From contig NC_084894.1 in NCBI RefSeq assembly GCF_958979055.1, positions 23,901,616-23,965,615 of the forward strand: DNA of 64,000 nt, in the 5' to 3' direction. Every line of letters begins with the position of its first letter. Position 1 is the stretch's first letter. Source of the DNA: Alnus glutinosa. Lineage: Eukaryota > Streptophyta > Magnoliopsida > Fagales > Betulaceae. This document shows positions 34,818 to 45,161 of this stretch, piece after piece. The notes beneath the pieces were generated by a model, which worked only from the letters and a program-made list of their open reading frames with translations, was not told the origin of the DNA and searched no databases. Both the position numbers and the translations under genes were made by a program.

Positions 34818-37535
34818 CTAGTGTCTCAGCCCTTGATTCTTGAATGGTTGTCTTCGACGATGTTCTTTTTCGAGATACAGCTGAGGGAAGATCTTGAAAA
34901 GAATGTCATCAACATTTTTGTAATACCATATCCTCCATCTCTTCCAAAACATAATTGGCCCAATTACAATTCCAAACCCAAAAACAAATCCTAGTTCAGC
35001 ACTTATGTAATTCCACTCAATCATACTCTTATGACTTTCTTCATATGTTGGAGGTGGTAATGGCTGCTCATGTGAGCACTGTGATTTCAAAGGCAAACCA
35101 CATAATCTTCTATTTCCTTTGAAGGAAGCTTCTGAAAATGTAGCAAATTGCTTGATGAATGGAATTTGTCCCACCAATTGGTTGAATGAAAGGTTTAGGA
35201 CCGACAAGAAAATAAGACCGTTAGCGAGTTGCATAGGAATCTTACCAGTAAGCTCATTGTTTGACAGGTCCAAAGACTCAAGATTACTCAATTTTCCCAG
35301 AGATGTTGGGATTTGGCCCGTTAAAGCATTGTGCGACAGGTTAAGAATATATAACAGTGCGATTTCTCCAATTTCTCCGGGTATAGAACCATAAAAGTTG
35401 TTGCAAGAGAAGTCAAGGGTGTTGAAGATAGTTAGGATCTTTACCAGTTCCACCTCCGAACCTTTGCTAGTAACTGTTATTGTATCTCGATAATAAAAGC
35501 CTTGAATATAAAGTTGGAGGAAACTGAGCTCTGAGTGCGCCTCATGTGCAGGATCTCCCATTTCCATCCATAATGAAAGATGTATTATTGGAAGATTACC
35601 AGTAAAATTATTTGAAGCTACATCTAGAATTTGAAGCAACGGCCATGAGGCATTAAGCTCTAGATGAGCAATGGGCCCGTAAAATTTGTTAGATCGCAAA
35701 ACAAGAACCTTCAATAAAAGTGCATTCTTCAAGTAAAATGGGAAGGTATCCTCGATGTAGTTATTTCCAATGTCCAAGACCTCAAATAGTGCACATTTCC
35801 CTAAAGATTTTGGTAACACTCCTTCTAGTTGGTTTTTATTGAGAGCTAAAGTTTGTAAAAAACAAATATCCGGAAATGCATCAGGAATTGTGCCATTGAG
35901 GTTGTTTTGCCTTAGACTCAGAACTTCAAGTGTACCAATCTCAATCAAGCATTGGGGAATTGTGCCACTGAATGAATTATTAGACAGATCTAAAAATTCA
36001 AGTTTTGTAGCATTGCATATTGCTCTAGGAATGCTCCCATAGAATTTATTACTCGAAAGAGACAAGAATCTGGTGGAAGCAAGGGATTGACCGAAGCTTG
36101 CTGGTAGGACAGAATGAAAGTTATTCCTCGAGAAATCCAAGTATGAAGATGAGATAATCGGGAGCTGCCCTTGGAGCTGATTGGAGCGAAGGTCTAAGGC
36201 CTCAAGAGAAACATTGAGGACAGGTCCTTCCAGAGTCAAAAAATAGTTATAAGAGAGATTTAAGAATCGAAGATGATCATGTTTCCAGATCCAGTTGGGT
36301 ATCTCTCCATATATCTGGTTGTGTGAAAGGTCTAGAAAGAATAAATTAGATTGGTTTCTCAAGAAATCAGGTATTTTTTTCAACTTGCAAGAAGCCAACT
36401 CTAATTTGGAAAATAGGGGAAAGGAGGGTAACGAAAGGTTAAAATCATTATATTCAACGGTCAAGTTGTTGTACGAAAGATAAAGCTGTGAAAGACTTTT
36501 GAACTTTTGAATCACACTTATAAGGTCCAGGGAGCCGTTAAATTTGTTTGAAGAAAGTGAGAGTCCTTCAAGACCTTGAAATTCAAAGATAGACATGGGT
36601 ACTGGCCCTTCCAACTGGTTGTTATCCAAATAAAGTTCTTTTAGTACGTGAGAAGAAACTTTGGAAAAATCTTTGAGTTGACCAGAAAACTGGTTGTTAG
36701 AAAGATCTAAAATTTGCAATGATGGATGGGAAAATAGAGAAACTGGAATATTCCCATTCAGGGAATTATAACTCAACGAAAGAATCTCCAGATTTAGAAG
36801 TTCTTCCCACTTAGTGGAAGTAATTTCACTTGACAGATATTTATTATAAAAAAGACTTACTTCAGTCAGATTCTTGCACTTGCTGAAAATTGGAATTGGT
36901 CCACTGAAATTGTTTAATGACAAGTCCAAATGGATCAATTGCGTGAGACCCCCCATTGAACTTGGAATTGATCCACTGAAACTGTTCCAAGACATGTCCA
37001 AATAGACCAATTGTGTGAGGCCTGATATTGAGCTTGGAATTGATCCATTGAGATCGTTGTATGACATGTCCAAAGAGACTAATTGTGTGAGGCTCACAAT
37101 TGAGTCCGGAATTGATCCAATGAGATTGCATAGCTGAAGATTCAAATAACTCAAATTCGCTAGCCTTCCAAACTCTGATGGAATCCGAGAAGAGTTGAAG
37201 TAGTTATCAGCCAAACTCAGATTTTGGAGATCTTGAAGACCGAAGAGGCTGCTTAAATTGGTAAGTTCACCCGAGATGGATTCGCTGGTTAGGTCGAGAC
37301 CAATAACACGTCCCTCATTGCAAGTTACGCCTTCCCAAGAACAACAATCAACACTTTGATTCCAGTTAACAAGTTTTTTGGACTTTGCAGGATTGAATGT
37401 AAGGTTGTTCTTCAATTCAAGCAACAAGTATTGCTGATTGCCCATACATTGGCCGGCCACCACAAAGACAGAGAAGTTGAGGAAAAGTATGGACATGGGC
37501 ACCAAGAAGAGCCATGAAAAGATGGGAATTTTCAT
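34818..37535 (-). CDS. RLP-3: intact LRR receptor-like protein, Ve1/Cf type, 905 aa
   Basis: A single-exon, uninterrupted frame starting at the first ATG (37,535). Residues 1-28 form a signal peptide. Residues 30-72 are the LRR N-terminal cap, ending in VDCCSWEGVTC. About 76-650 are extracytoplasmic LRRs with many N-glycosylation sequons. About 655-710 form the non-LRR island (HEAHSEL ... ITVTSKG). A last set of LRRs then leads to CGLPLKSQC and the acidic PTYEESHKSMIEW juxtamembrane segment. The membrane helix is about 846-864, with GxxxG at 849-853 and 855-859. The basic tail, 865-905, has no kinase. The family acts at the plasma membrane as pathogen- or pattern-sensing receptors that bind the SOBIR1 adaptor kinase through such GxxxG helices and recruit BAK1 (family knowledge). 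At 905 aa it is shorter than the usual 1,000-1,100 because several N-terminal LRRs present in RLP-1 and RLP-4 are missing. No ligand can be inferred. Confidence 0.93.
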   Translation of the reverse strand: MKIPIFSWLFLVPMSILFLNFSVFVVAGQCMGNQQYLLLELKNNLTFNPAKSKKLVNWNQSVDCCSWEGVTCNEGRVIGLDLTSESISGELTNLSSLFGLQDLQNLSLADNYFNSSRIPSEFGRLANLSYLNLQLCNLIGSIPDSIVSLTQLVSLDMSYNDLNGSIPSSISGLTQLVYLDMSWNSFSGSIPSSMGGLTQLIHLDLSLNNFSGPIPIFSKCKNLTEVSLFYNKYLSSEITSTKWEELLNLEILSLSYNSLNGNIPVSLFSHPSLQILDLSNNQFSGQLKDFSKVSSHVLKELYLDNNQLEGPVPMSIFEFQGLEGLSLSSNKFNGSLDLISVIQKFKSLSQLYLSYNNLTVEYNDFNLSLPSFPLFSKLELASCKLKKIPDFLRNQSNLFFLDLSHNQIYGEIPNWIWKHDHLRFLNLSYNYFLTLEGPVLNVSLEALDLRSNQLQGQLPIISSSYLDFSRNNFHSVLPASFGQSLASTRFLSLSSNKFYGSIPRAICNATKLEFLDLSNNSFSGTIPQCLIEIGTLEVLSLRQNNLNGTIPDAFPDICFLQTLALNKNQLEGVLPKSLGKCALFEVLDIGNNYIEDTFPFYLKNALLLKVLVLRSNKFYGPIAHLELNASWPLLQILDVASNNFTGNLPIIHLSLWMEMGDPAHEAHSELSFLQLYIQGFYYRDTITVTSKGSEVELVKILTIFNTLDFSCNNFYGSIPGEIGEIALLYILNLSHNALTGQIPTSLGKLSNLESLDLSNNELTGKIPMQLANGLIFLSVLNLSFNQLVGQIPFIKQFATFSEASFKGNRRLCGLPLKSQCSHEQPLPPPTYEESHKSMIEWNYISAELGFVFGFGIVIGPIMFWKRWRIWYYKNVDDILFKIFPQLYLEKEHRRRQPFKNQGLRH
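36891..37125 (-). repeat. 72-bp tandem duplication of single LRRs in RLP-3
   Basis: The word GGAATTGATCCA recurs with a spacing of exactly 72 bp (near 36,892, 36,964, 37,036 and 37,108). Each unit encodes one 24-residue LRR of the type GSIPSSISGLTQLVYLDMS. The units are more alike than neighbouring LRRs, which points to recent unit-length expansion inside the gene. Confidence 0.85.
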
Positions 37536-38450
37536 ACCGGAAATAATTGAAGAGGTAATGAAATTAACGGTACGGTGGGTTCAAGAGGGTAACGTCCGGC
37601 GAATCCGAGGCTTTTGGCCGGTGGCTCTGAGTCGTTGCTGACGAAAACCACCCGAGTTTGAACGGCGATGGTAACCGAAAGTACTGTGGAATAGGAGGTG
37701 GAGGAAGAAGAAGAAGCAAAGTCAGGAAAAGAGAGAGGTGTCGAAAGATAATGAGATGGTGAGTGACTCCATGTCTGATAGCCCCTGCATGGTAAGGAAT
37801 CATGCATGTATATATGCATATATATGAGGTAGACTTAGCTCCTGTCATACGTTTTGGAAGAAGAAGAAAAGTCAGGAAATGTGACATAATTGCCTTAAAC
37901 GCCAACCACCATCAAACTAATTCAATTTGTACGTAGCCTTTATTTATTGCCACTGCTATATTTATTGCCCAACTTCTTTTTTGTCTGATTAAATGGACAA
38001 ATGAGTTTAACATTTCAAAAACTGAAAGTAAGCTGCAAATATGGCTCCTTTTGTTGAAGTATGGGAAAAAGAGTCAATGTTGCTGGCCATTCAGCATTAA
38101 TGACGAGATCAGAAAAAGCTTGGTAGATAGGTGCAAGCATCAGGGTCGTCATTATCTCATCAACGCTAGTGCTGCCAAAGAATCCTATTTCCTTCCATAA
38201 ACATTCATGGCATCAACGCTACGTACCAAAGGGAATGACCAGAAAAACTTGGAAGGAAGAAGCTCTCACGCGCCGGAGCTTTCTTATAAAATCTTTCATT
38301 CTCTAAATATCACAAAAAGTTATATGCAACAGTTTTTTCATTGCTTTTCTAAACATCGGAAATGATACAGTACTGCTATCCTCTCTATTGATTTAACACA
38401 TAATATTTATCTCTCATTTCTTTTGTTGAAATTTTGTAAAAAATGTAAGG
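37536..38450 (-). promoter_or_regulatory. 5' flank of RLP-3 with TATA-like stretch
   Basis: A TATA-rich segment (37,807-37,829) lies about 270-295 bp upstream of the start codon. The W-box present in the other copies reads TTGGCC at 37,614-37,619, and the ABRE-like word is absent. From about 37,840 the sequence matches 53,930-54,400 and 57,480-57,660, the deeper 5' flank shared by the cluster. Confidence 0.4.
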
Positions 38451-39519
38451 TTGATATATATGTGACGTGAACAGACAAATAGCTGTCGTTCTTAATCTTT
38501 TAAGATAACAACTTACGGTTAAATCAAAATTAAGTTTCAAATCTTGTCTCCCTCCTCACATTTATTATACCACACTGTATATCATCAGACGGCTGGTAAC
38601 GTTTTGGAAACGGTGGATTATGATAGCAGGCGGATCGGAAGATGAAGGAAGATAGCTAGGTATTTGTCTATTTGAAAATTTATAAAAAATAACATTTTTT
38701 TTTTTTTTTTTTTTTTTTTCTTTTATTTTTCTTTTATTTTTGTTTTATCTTTTAGTTCATTGAAGGGACATTAATTGCATCCAGAGATAATGCCTTATCA
38801 AAGTATTTTGTCTAGTGTCAAGCCAATGCAATAAAAGGGGCCGAATTAGCATTTAGAATTTAGGGTAAATTTAAAAATAAAAAATTTAAGGGAAAAGTTT
38901 TAATTTTAAAAAGATACTAAAATGATATTTTTAAAAATAATTTGGAAAAAACATGTTGCTTGAGAGGGCTTCACTATGTAGCGAGCCTCTGATCCGCCCT
39001 TGGCAATACCATGCTTGTAACAATGCTAGAGGGAAGATCTAGTATTTTTTGTGTCATTTCAAAATTAATATGACACGTAATTAAATAATTAAATTTAATC
39101 GTCTTATGCTCTATAACAAAGGACTATATTAGAATTTTAATTAAATAATTAAAAATTTATAATTGAAAATTTTGAAATAATTAATTATTTAACATGATAT
39201 CAAAGCATTAACCTTACATTTGAAATAAATGTTTTGCGTTTTGGACCTCACTTACTCAGAAGTTTTACTCCACATTTTAATTAAATATTTTATATATCGG
39301 GCCTCACTTAAAAAGATTTTAAGCCAATACTTAAAGAAAAATATTAAAATATTAATTAAATGATTAAATCGATTGTTTCTCGTGTAATTAAAATAACGAG
39401 AATTCTTAATACTATCATTATCAAAAAAAGATAAAGACAAAAGATGGTTAAAAGCTTCTTCTTGTTTTTCTCAATTTTGAGTTTATTTTTGGGTGTACTC
39501 CTATTTGGGAGATGCTAAT

Positions 39520-40423
39520 TAGGGATGTATATGCGGTTGCTGTTAGCGGTTATTGGCTATAACCGCTAACCGTAACCGCCTAAAATAGTTATTGAATTTT
39601 AACAATTACTCCACTTAGGCGGTTATCAGTTATTTTATAACCGGGGGTTATTAAAACCTATAACTAGTGGTTGATAATCGCTTTTTATATGTGGAATTTT
39701 GGGCCGGTTTTTGGGCTTATTTTAATTATTTTTTTAAATAAATAAATAAGGACTTATCAAATAAGTAATCGAAATAGTCCATATCATATCCATTGACAAA
39801 GGTATTGTATTCCTCCATTCCCTATTAAATTAAACAATATATACCAAGAAAAGTATAAAGAATTATATATCCATATACATAAATGAACTTGAAAAAAGAG
39901 AACGGTATAAGTTGCATAACAAGCTTACCAATTCAAATAGCTATTTTGTTGATGAGATTTCCATCAAACCCCCAAAATTTGTTACCTTTAAGATGAACTG
40001 TAGAACCTTGGGGTAAATTTAATAAGGCACCAGAATCTTTAGATTTAAAGGTTCAAAGGTAGTGATTTGAACTTTTTGTAGATTTTAAGATATTGATAAT
40101 AAATTGTGATCTCAAGTATAATATTTGTTTGTTATCAAAGAGAACAAAAATTTTAGAGCGGATGAAAAATTTATAAAATTAAATGCATCACTTTGTGCAT
40201 CGAATTTATTTTTTTATATTAAATATATAATAAAAAATTTATATTATTTATATAAAATGGTAGACGGTTAGCAGTTATTAACGGGTTATTATTACTCCTA
40301 AAACTGCTAATCACTCTTCTCTATGCAATTACTGGTCATTTATAGTACAATCTTTAAAAACAATTAAACGATTAGCGATTAGCAGTCACGGGAATTATAT
40401 TCGCTAAAGTTTGTACAGACCTA
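39520..40423. mobile_element. 904-bp hAT-like non-autonomous element
   Basis: The ends TAGGGATGTA and TACAGACCTA (8 of 10 complementary) are flanked by a perfect 8-bp duplication ATGCTAAT (39,512-39,519 and 40,424-40,431). Block 1 near 7110 has the unfilled site. The interior, near both ends, carries many copies of GCGGTTA/TAACCGC-type words, a pattern like subterminal transposase-binding repeats. No transposase frame is present. Confidence 0.8.
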
Positions 40424-40656
40424 ATGCTAATTGTACTTGTTCTTGGTATGGGGTTGGATGAGAGAGCAAAAGCCCACTCATTTGTGTCTCTTTCTTGCCT
40501 TAATTTCTGTTCAGGTGCACGCGTGAAGCAAAGTCTATGATTGAATTTGAAACTCCCATGAGATGCGCCTGATTCCATTTTCTCTCTCTTTTTGCCATAT
40601 CCCTTGCTAAGGTCAGAGTACCTTAAACACAAGTATTCATGTCATTGCTCTCTCTG

Positions 40657-41258
40657 GAGCATTTTTAGTACTTTATTAAAATAATTTTTTTAACTATTTT
40701 AGTTAGTCAATTTAGTGAAAACATTCAAAAACACTTTCAACAGCCTCACCACTTTAACCAAAAATATTTAGTAAATAAACAGCACTCACCAATTTTGATA
40801 AGTATTATTCTCTTATCAAATTATTAAAAAACTATAAAAATTGTCATATTTTTTTTTTTCATTTCTTTCTCACACAACCATAGCACCACTTTGTCCTTTC
40901 TTTCTTTCATTTTCTTCTCCCAACTCTCACACACAACGTCCTTGTGCTCATCGCCACGATGCCGTCGACCACACTATCACCGTCCAACGAGGCCCCGTCG
41001 TCACCGACTCACCTTCTCTTCCATCAAAACAAATATTCATAAATATGACCGTTAAGAAAAGACAAACATTCAAAAAAGATTAAATAGAGAAAGAATAAAG
41101 AAATCTGAAAAAAGTACTATTTAAATAGAATAGTGATTGTTAATAGTTAAAATAGTGAAACTGATGAGGATATTTAAAAAAAGTAACTCACTTGAATAGA
41201 GAAAAGTGGATTTAGTTATTTTGGTTAGAAAAATTTGGTGAAGCTACTAAAAATATTC
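40657..41258. mobile_element. Harbinger/Tourist-like MITE of about 600 bp
   Basis: The ends GAGCATTTTTAGTA and complement of GAATATTTTTAGTAGC face each other. The unfilled site is the CT microsatellite junction at about 7372. The interior includes a less AT-rich segment at about 40,930-41,010 of unknown origin. The TSD is uncertain because of the microsatellite. Confidence 0.55.
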
Positions 41259-41530
41259 TTAATAGGCACATAGGTATTACGTTCCTTTTTCTCTCTCCAT
41301 TCCATTGTTCTCCCTCTCAAACACTATATTGAATTAATTATTAAAATGTCATTGGTCCCCTCAGGATCAATGAATTCCAACGACTACTTTCTCTTTATTT
41401 TGCAAAAGCTCTATTGCAGGTTCGGCCCTCAAAAAATTTGCTCTAACACAATTCATCTAAAATTAAAGTAGTTTAGCAGATTCGAAAATCTGTTTGTTAA
41501 ACTTCTTGTTCTCTATCTTTTGATTTCTCT

Positions 41531-41535
<5 letters not shown>

Positions 41536-41575
<40 letters not shown>
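41536..41575 (+). repeat. A-run of about 40 bases
   Basis: The corresponding place in block 1 (about 7646-7655) has only a short A-run, so this tract expanded in copy 2. Confidence 0.85.
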
Positions 41576-41579
<4 letters not shown>

Positions 41580-41833
41580 ACAAAGAACTCCAATATAAAT
41601 TACTCTTAAAAGCACAAAAATAGTTTTCACATTTATGTTATATTAGAACAATTTTTCAACCCAAAACTAAAAAATATAAACATTAACAAACATAATTTTA
41701 AAGTTTCCAGTCTATTTTAAGCTATAGTTTGTTAAGAAAGTTTAGCTCCACCAACATTTTGAGAGCCTTATCACCTCTCTTCTCCCCTCAAACTAGGCTC
41801 TATATATGTGCTTGTTGTTTGTATTTCATTTTG

Positions 41834-42384
41834 GAGATAAATACAAAATCAATCCATATGATTGGGCTAAATTACAAATTGTTTATTATCATATCAAAGT
41901 GAATTCAGAGGTTCATATAATATACCAAAATAAACAATTTAGTCTCTAGGATCAAATTTTGTTAAAATATTTGTCAAAAATTCCGTTACGTGCTACGTTA
42001 GCGCCAGTAAAATGACGACGCGTGTCACTCTTAATTAATAAAAAGTATTAATATATAAAATTAAAAAATTATTTTTTTTGCTAGGCAGCCACCCCTTTCT
42101 TTTTTTTTTTTAAAAAAAAATAATGATTAATTAATTAATTTTTTAGTTTTATATATTTATATTTGTAATATATTAATACTTTTTTATTAAGAGTGAAACG
42201 TGTCGTCATTTTATTTGCGTTGACGTATCACCTAACAAAATCTATCATATGTTTAACACAACTTGACTCCAGTGGCTGAATTTTTTTTTTTGGTATATCA
42301 CATTAACCGTTAAATTCACTTTGATATGATAAGGAGCAATTTATAATTTAACCTAATTACATGTAATGATTTTATAATTATCCC
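41834..42384. mobile_element. Mutator-like foldback element, copy in block 2
   Basis: The same element as 7912-8752 but without the nested MITE. TSDs are TTCATTTTG (41,825-41,833) and TTCATTTGT (42,385-42,393). Arms of about 230 bp pair throughout. It provides the empty-site control for the nested element of block 1. Confidence 0.75.
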
Positions 42385-42529
42385 TTCATTTGTCTTGTAA
42401 ATAATAATAATAATATTTCAAAAAAAAAAAAAAAAAAAAGAAAAGAGAAGAAGAAGAAGAAGAAAAAAGAAAGAAGAAGAAGAAAGACTCATAAGACAAG
42501 TATAATATTGACCCAGCCAACGAGGTTGA

Positions 42530-42698
42530 TAGGGGCGGAGCTACCCCTCTGCCTCCTCAAGTCAAAAGTTTTTCTCAAAAAAAAAAAAAAAAAAAATCTA
42601 AAAAGAAAAATAAATAAATTTCGCTTTTTTTTTTTTTGGCCCCCCTAATTTTTTTTCTTTTTTTAATTTGGCCCTAAAGTCTAAACGCTCCACCCATA
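42530..42698. mobile_element. 169-bp hAT-like MITE
   Basis: Starts TAGGGGCGGAGC and ends GCTCCACCCATA. It is flanked by a perfect 8-bp duplication GAGGTTGA (42,522-42,529 and 42,699-42,706). The unfilled site is present in block 1 near 8836-8850. Confidence 0.8.
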
Positions 42699-43481
42699 GA
42701 GGTTGACTTCAATGAAAAGGAAAAGGTCAATACAAACTCGTAAAAATCAATAATAAATAAAAAGAATTTCTATTTAAATTTTATATTCGTGTACAAGATG
42801 AGTCATCTGTTGTATTTATTTATTGAAAAATGCTAGAATTATTACTATTTTCACTAAAAAGCCTTTACAAACTCATGCAGCATTCTCAAGCCAAATCTCC
42901 ACTTGTTTCAAAAGTCAGCTGATAGTAAGAGATAACATTATTCATTTAATTAATATTTTAACATTTCTCCTCACGTGTAAATTCAAACTTTCTTTTAATA
43001 AGTGAGATTTAACATGTTGAATATGTCATTGAAAAATAAAAGGTAAATGAAACAGATATGGTTTGAACTGATACCATGTTAAATCGTCACTTGTCTCAAA
43101 AGCTTAAGCTGATAGAAATAGATAAATTTAATCATTTAATCAATATTTCGATAATTAACAACTTAAAAATTTTAATTTTTACCATAGTTTTTTTTATTAA
43201 CAAATGTTACATCGTCATGTCAGTCTGACATACTTTTCAAGCATAAGCAACACTAAAATAAAGCACAAAACAGGAAATAAAATCAGAATTCAAAGAGGCA
43301 TACTCATAATCATCTTGATTGGCAATATCACAAAATTACTGTGAATTATTTAGTGCCATCAAAGAGACCTCACAGACTTCAGCAAACTCCCTCCGAAATA
43401 AACTTGGAGCAACATATCTCTGCAAGTTAAAGTAATTAAGTAAGGAGTTAGTTAGGCCTTTCAGTCAAAAAGTCATTTTCA

Positions 43482-43601
43482 CAATTTCACCTACGCCTCT
43501 CTGAATCTACTCTTCTATTACAAGTGTTTGCACAAATTTCACACAAACATTTCTAACATGAATCACTACCAAATCATTTGGACAAGAGAATAGTCACAAT
43601 G

Positions 43602-43663
<62 letters not shown>

Positions 43664-43674
43664 AAGAACTATCA
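43482..43674 (+). mobile_element. Poly(A)-tailed retroposed insert
   Basis: About 195 bp present here but absent at the equivalent place near 12,567 in block 1. It ends in an uninterrupted A-run of about 50 bases (43,609-43,660) plus a few bases. No pol III boxes or coding sequence were recognised, so it could be a 5'-truncated LINE tail or a retroposed transcript. Confidence 0.5.
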
Positions 43675-43945
43675 ACTGCTCAAATTCAAGAACATTTCCC
43701 CCTAGTTGAATAGAGTCACTGCAACTAATTACAAATTAAAGATACGTACACAAAGTATTGTGAAGAAATGTTCATAAGAGGCCATTTGATTCAAGGCATC
43801 TACGATTCCATGATCCTATGGAAGCCAACATGCATTTCTGCAAATAAGATGCTTGGAAATGTGGGCATTACATTTGCCATTAGAGTCATGCCTTGAGAAA
43901 ACGCTGGCATCCAATTATGTGGATCAATTTTTCTTTTTGATTTAT

Positions 43946-45161
43946 TGATAATAGCTTAAAAGTGCTTATTTTTTCTATTAAAATAAGTATTATCATACTT
44001 TATTATGATATAATTCTTGTTTTTTTTTTTTTATATTTAATTGTGGAATATTGTTCAAATACTAATATTAAGATTAAATGATATATTAATGCAAGAAATT
44101 GTGTTATGTAGGAATTACAAAAAAAAAATCAAAGAGTGAAGGCTAAGAGGTGGGTCAAAAGAAGAAGTCTATCCTATGCCCAAGATAGAGTCCAATGTGT
44201 AATACAAAAAGAGGTGAAACCAAACTGCTGGACCCAATAATTGAAAAAATATTCTAATATTACTGCATGACAAAACCAAGAAGAAAAATGTGTCATTGGC
44301 TCTTATAAAAAGAAGAAGCAGAGTTTTATTTCAAGTGTAAGAGAGAAACATAGAACAAATAGAAAACTGTGATTCTTATAGTTGTACGAATTCCAAAAGA
44401 AGAATGACTCTTATCTCTATAAGAGAAGCAACACGGCAACAAACAAGAGAGGCGAAAAATTGCAGAAAAAGAGAAGAAGACATTCAACTCTAGATCAAAG
44501 AAGACAACGGCGACGGTTCAAGATTTGTTTTTATTTTCTTCTTAGTTATTTTATTTTGCTAGCACGAGGTTTAGGATTTTAACGATGAAATTTATTTACG
44601 TAATCATATCTACCTAAATCTCAAGCTGAGGCTAGGGGTGAAACTTTTAATAAGATTGTAGTATTTATTTTTCAACTTTTTTATGATTTTTAATGTATGA
44701 TATTTTTAATTGATTGCATGATTTATTCTTAGAAAAACTGTTTTTGTTCTGCAAAATTCCTTGATTCATTGTTAACTACAGATACAGTGAATGCTTGAAT
44801 TCCCTGAGAATCAAATAACCAATTTTGCATAATAAAATCAATCAATTTTAAGATTAATCTTTTGATGATATTTTCTTTTGGTATTCACTGATCTATTTTT
44901 CGATTATCACATGAGTTGCGAAATAGATATTATAATTTTATTAAAAGTAAAACCCCAATGCCTTAGCAATTCTTTTAATTGTTATTTCCGTTATATATTT
45001 TATTTGCATCATTCAACTAAATCATCTGTCATAGATTTTTCTTAATTTTATTTTTTTAGTGTTCTTTATTTCCCAAATCTCAGTGATTCTACACTCGGAC
45101 TTCCGAGAATTACTACTTCGCGACAACCTGCACTTGGATTCGCACACTTAAGTTGTCAACA
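43946..45161 (+). mobile_element. 1.2-kb solo LTR downstream of RLP-4
   Basis: Starts TGATAATAGC and ends TTGTCAACA, with a perfect 5-bp duplication TTTAT (43,941-43,945 and 45,162-45,166). The unfilled site is in the RLP-1 flank near 12,855. A TATA-like word lies at about 44,304, and the right end resembles the CGACAACC-type 3' ends of Ty3/gypsy LTRs, giving plus orientation (inference). There is no internal coding region. Confidence 0.75.

Larger units (their letters stand above)
38450..43940. repeat. Segmental duplication, copy 2
   Basis: Collinear with 5814-12,850 and with 58,554-64,000. Specific differences are two hAT-like elements, a Harbinger-like element and a poly(A) insert listed below, and absence of the 8.15-kb and 9.97-kb MITEs. 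It leads into the 3' flank of RLP-4. Confidence 0.8.

Noticed and set aside
34818..37535. Possibility that RLP-3 is a receptor kinase
   Set aside because: Only 41 residues follow the membrane helix and downstream DNA has no kinase subdomain, so it is a receptor-like protein.
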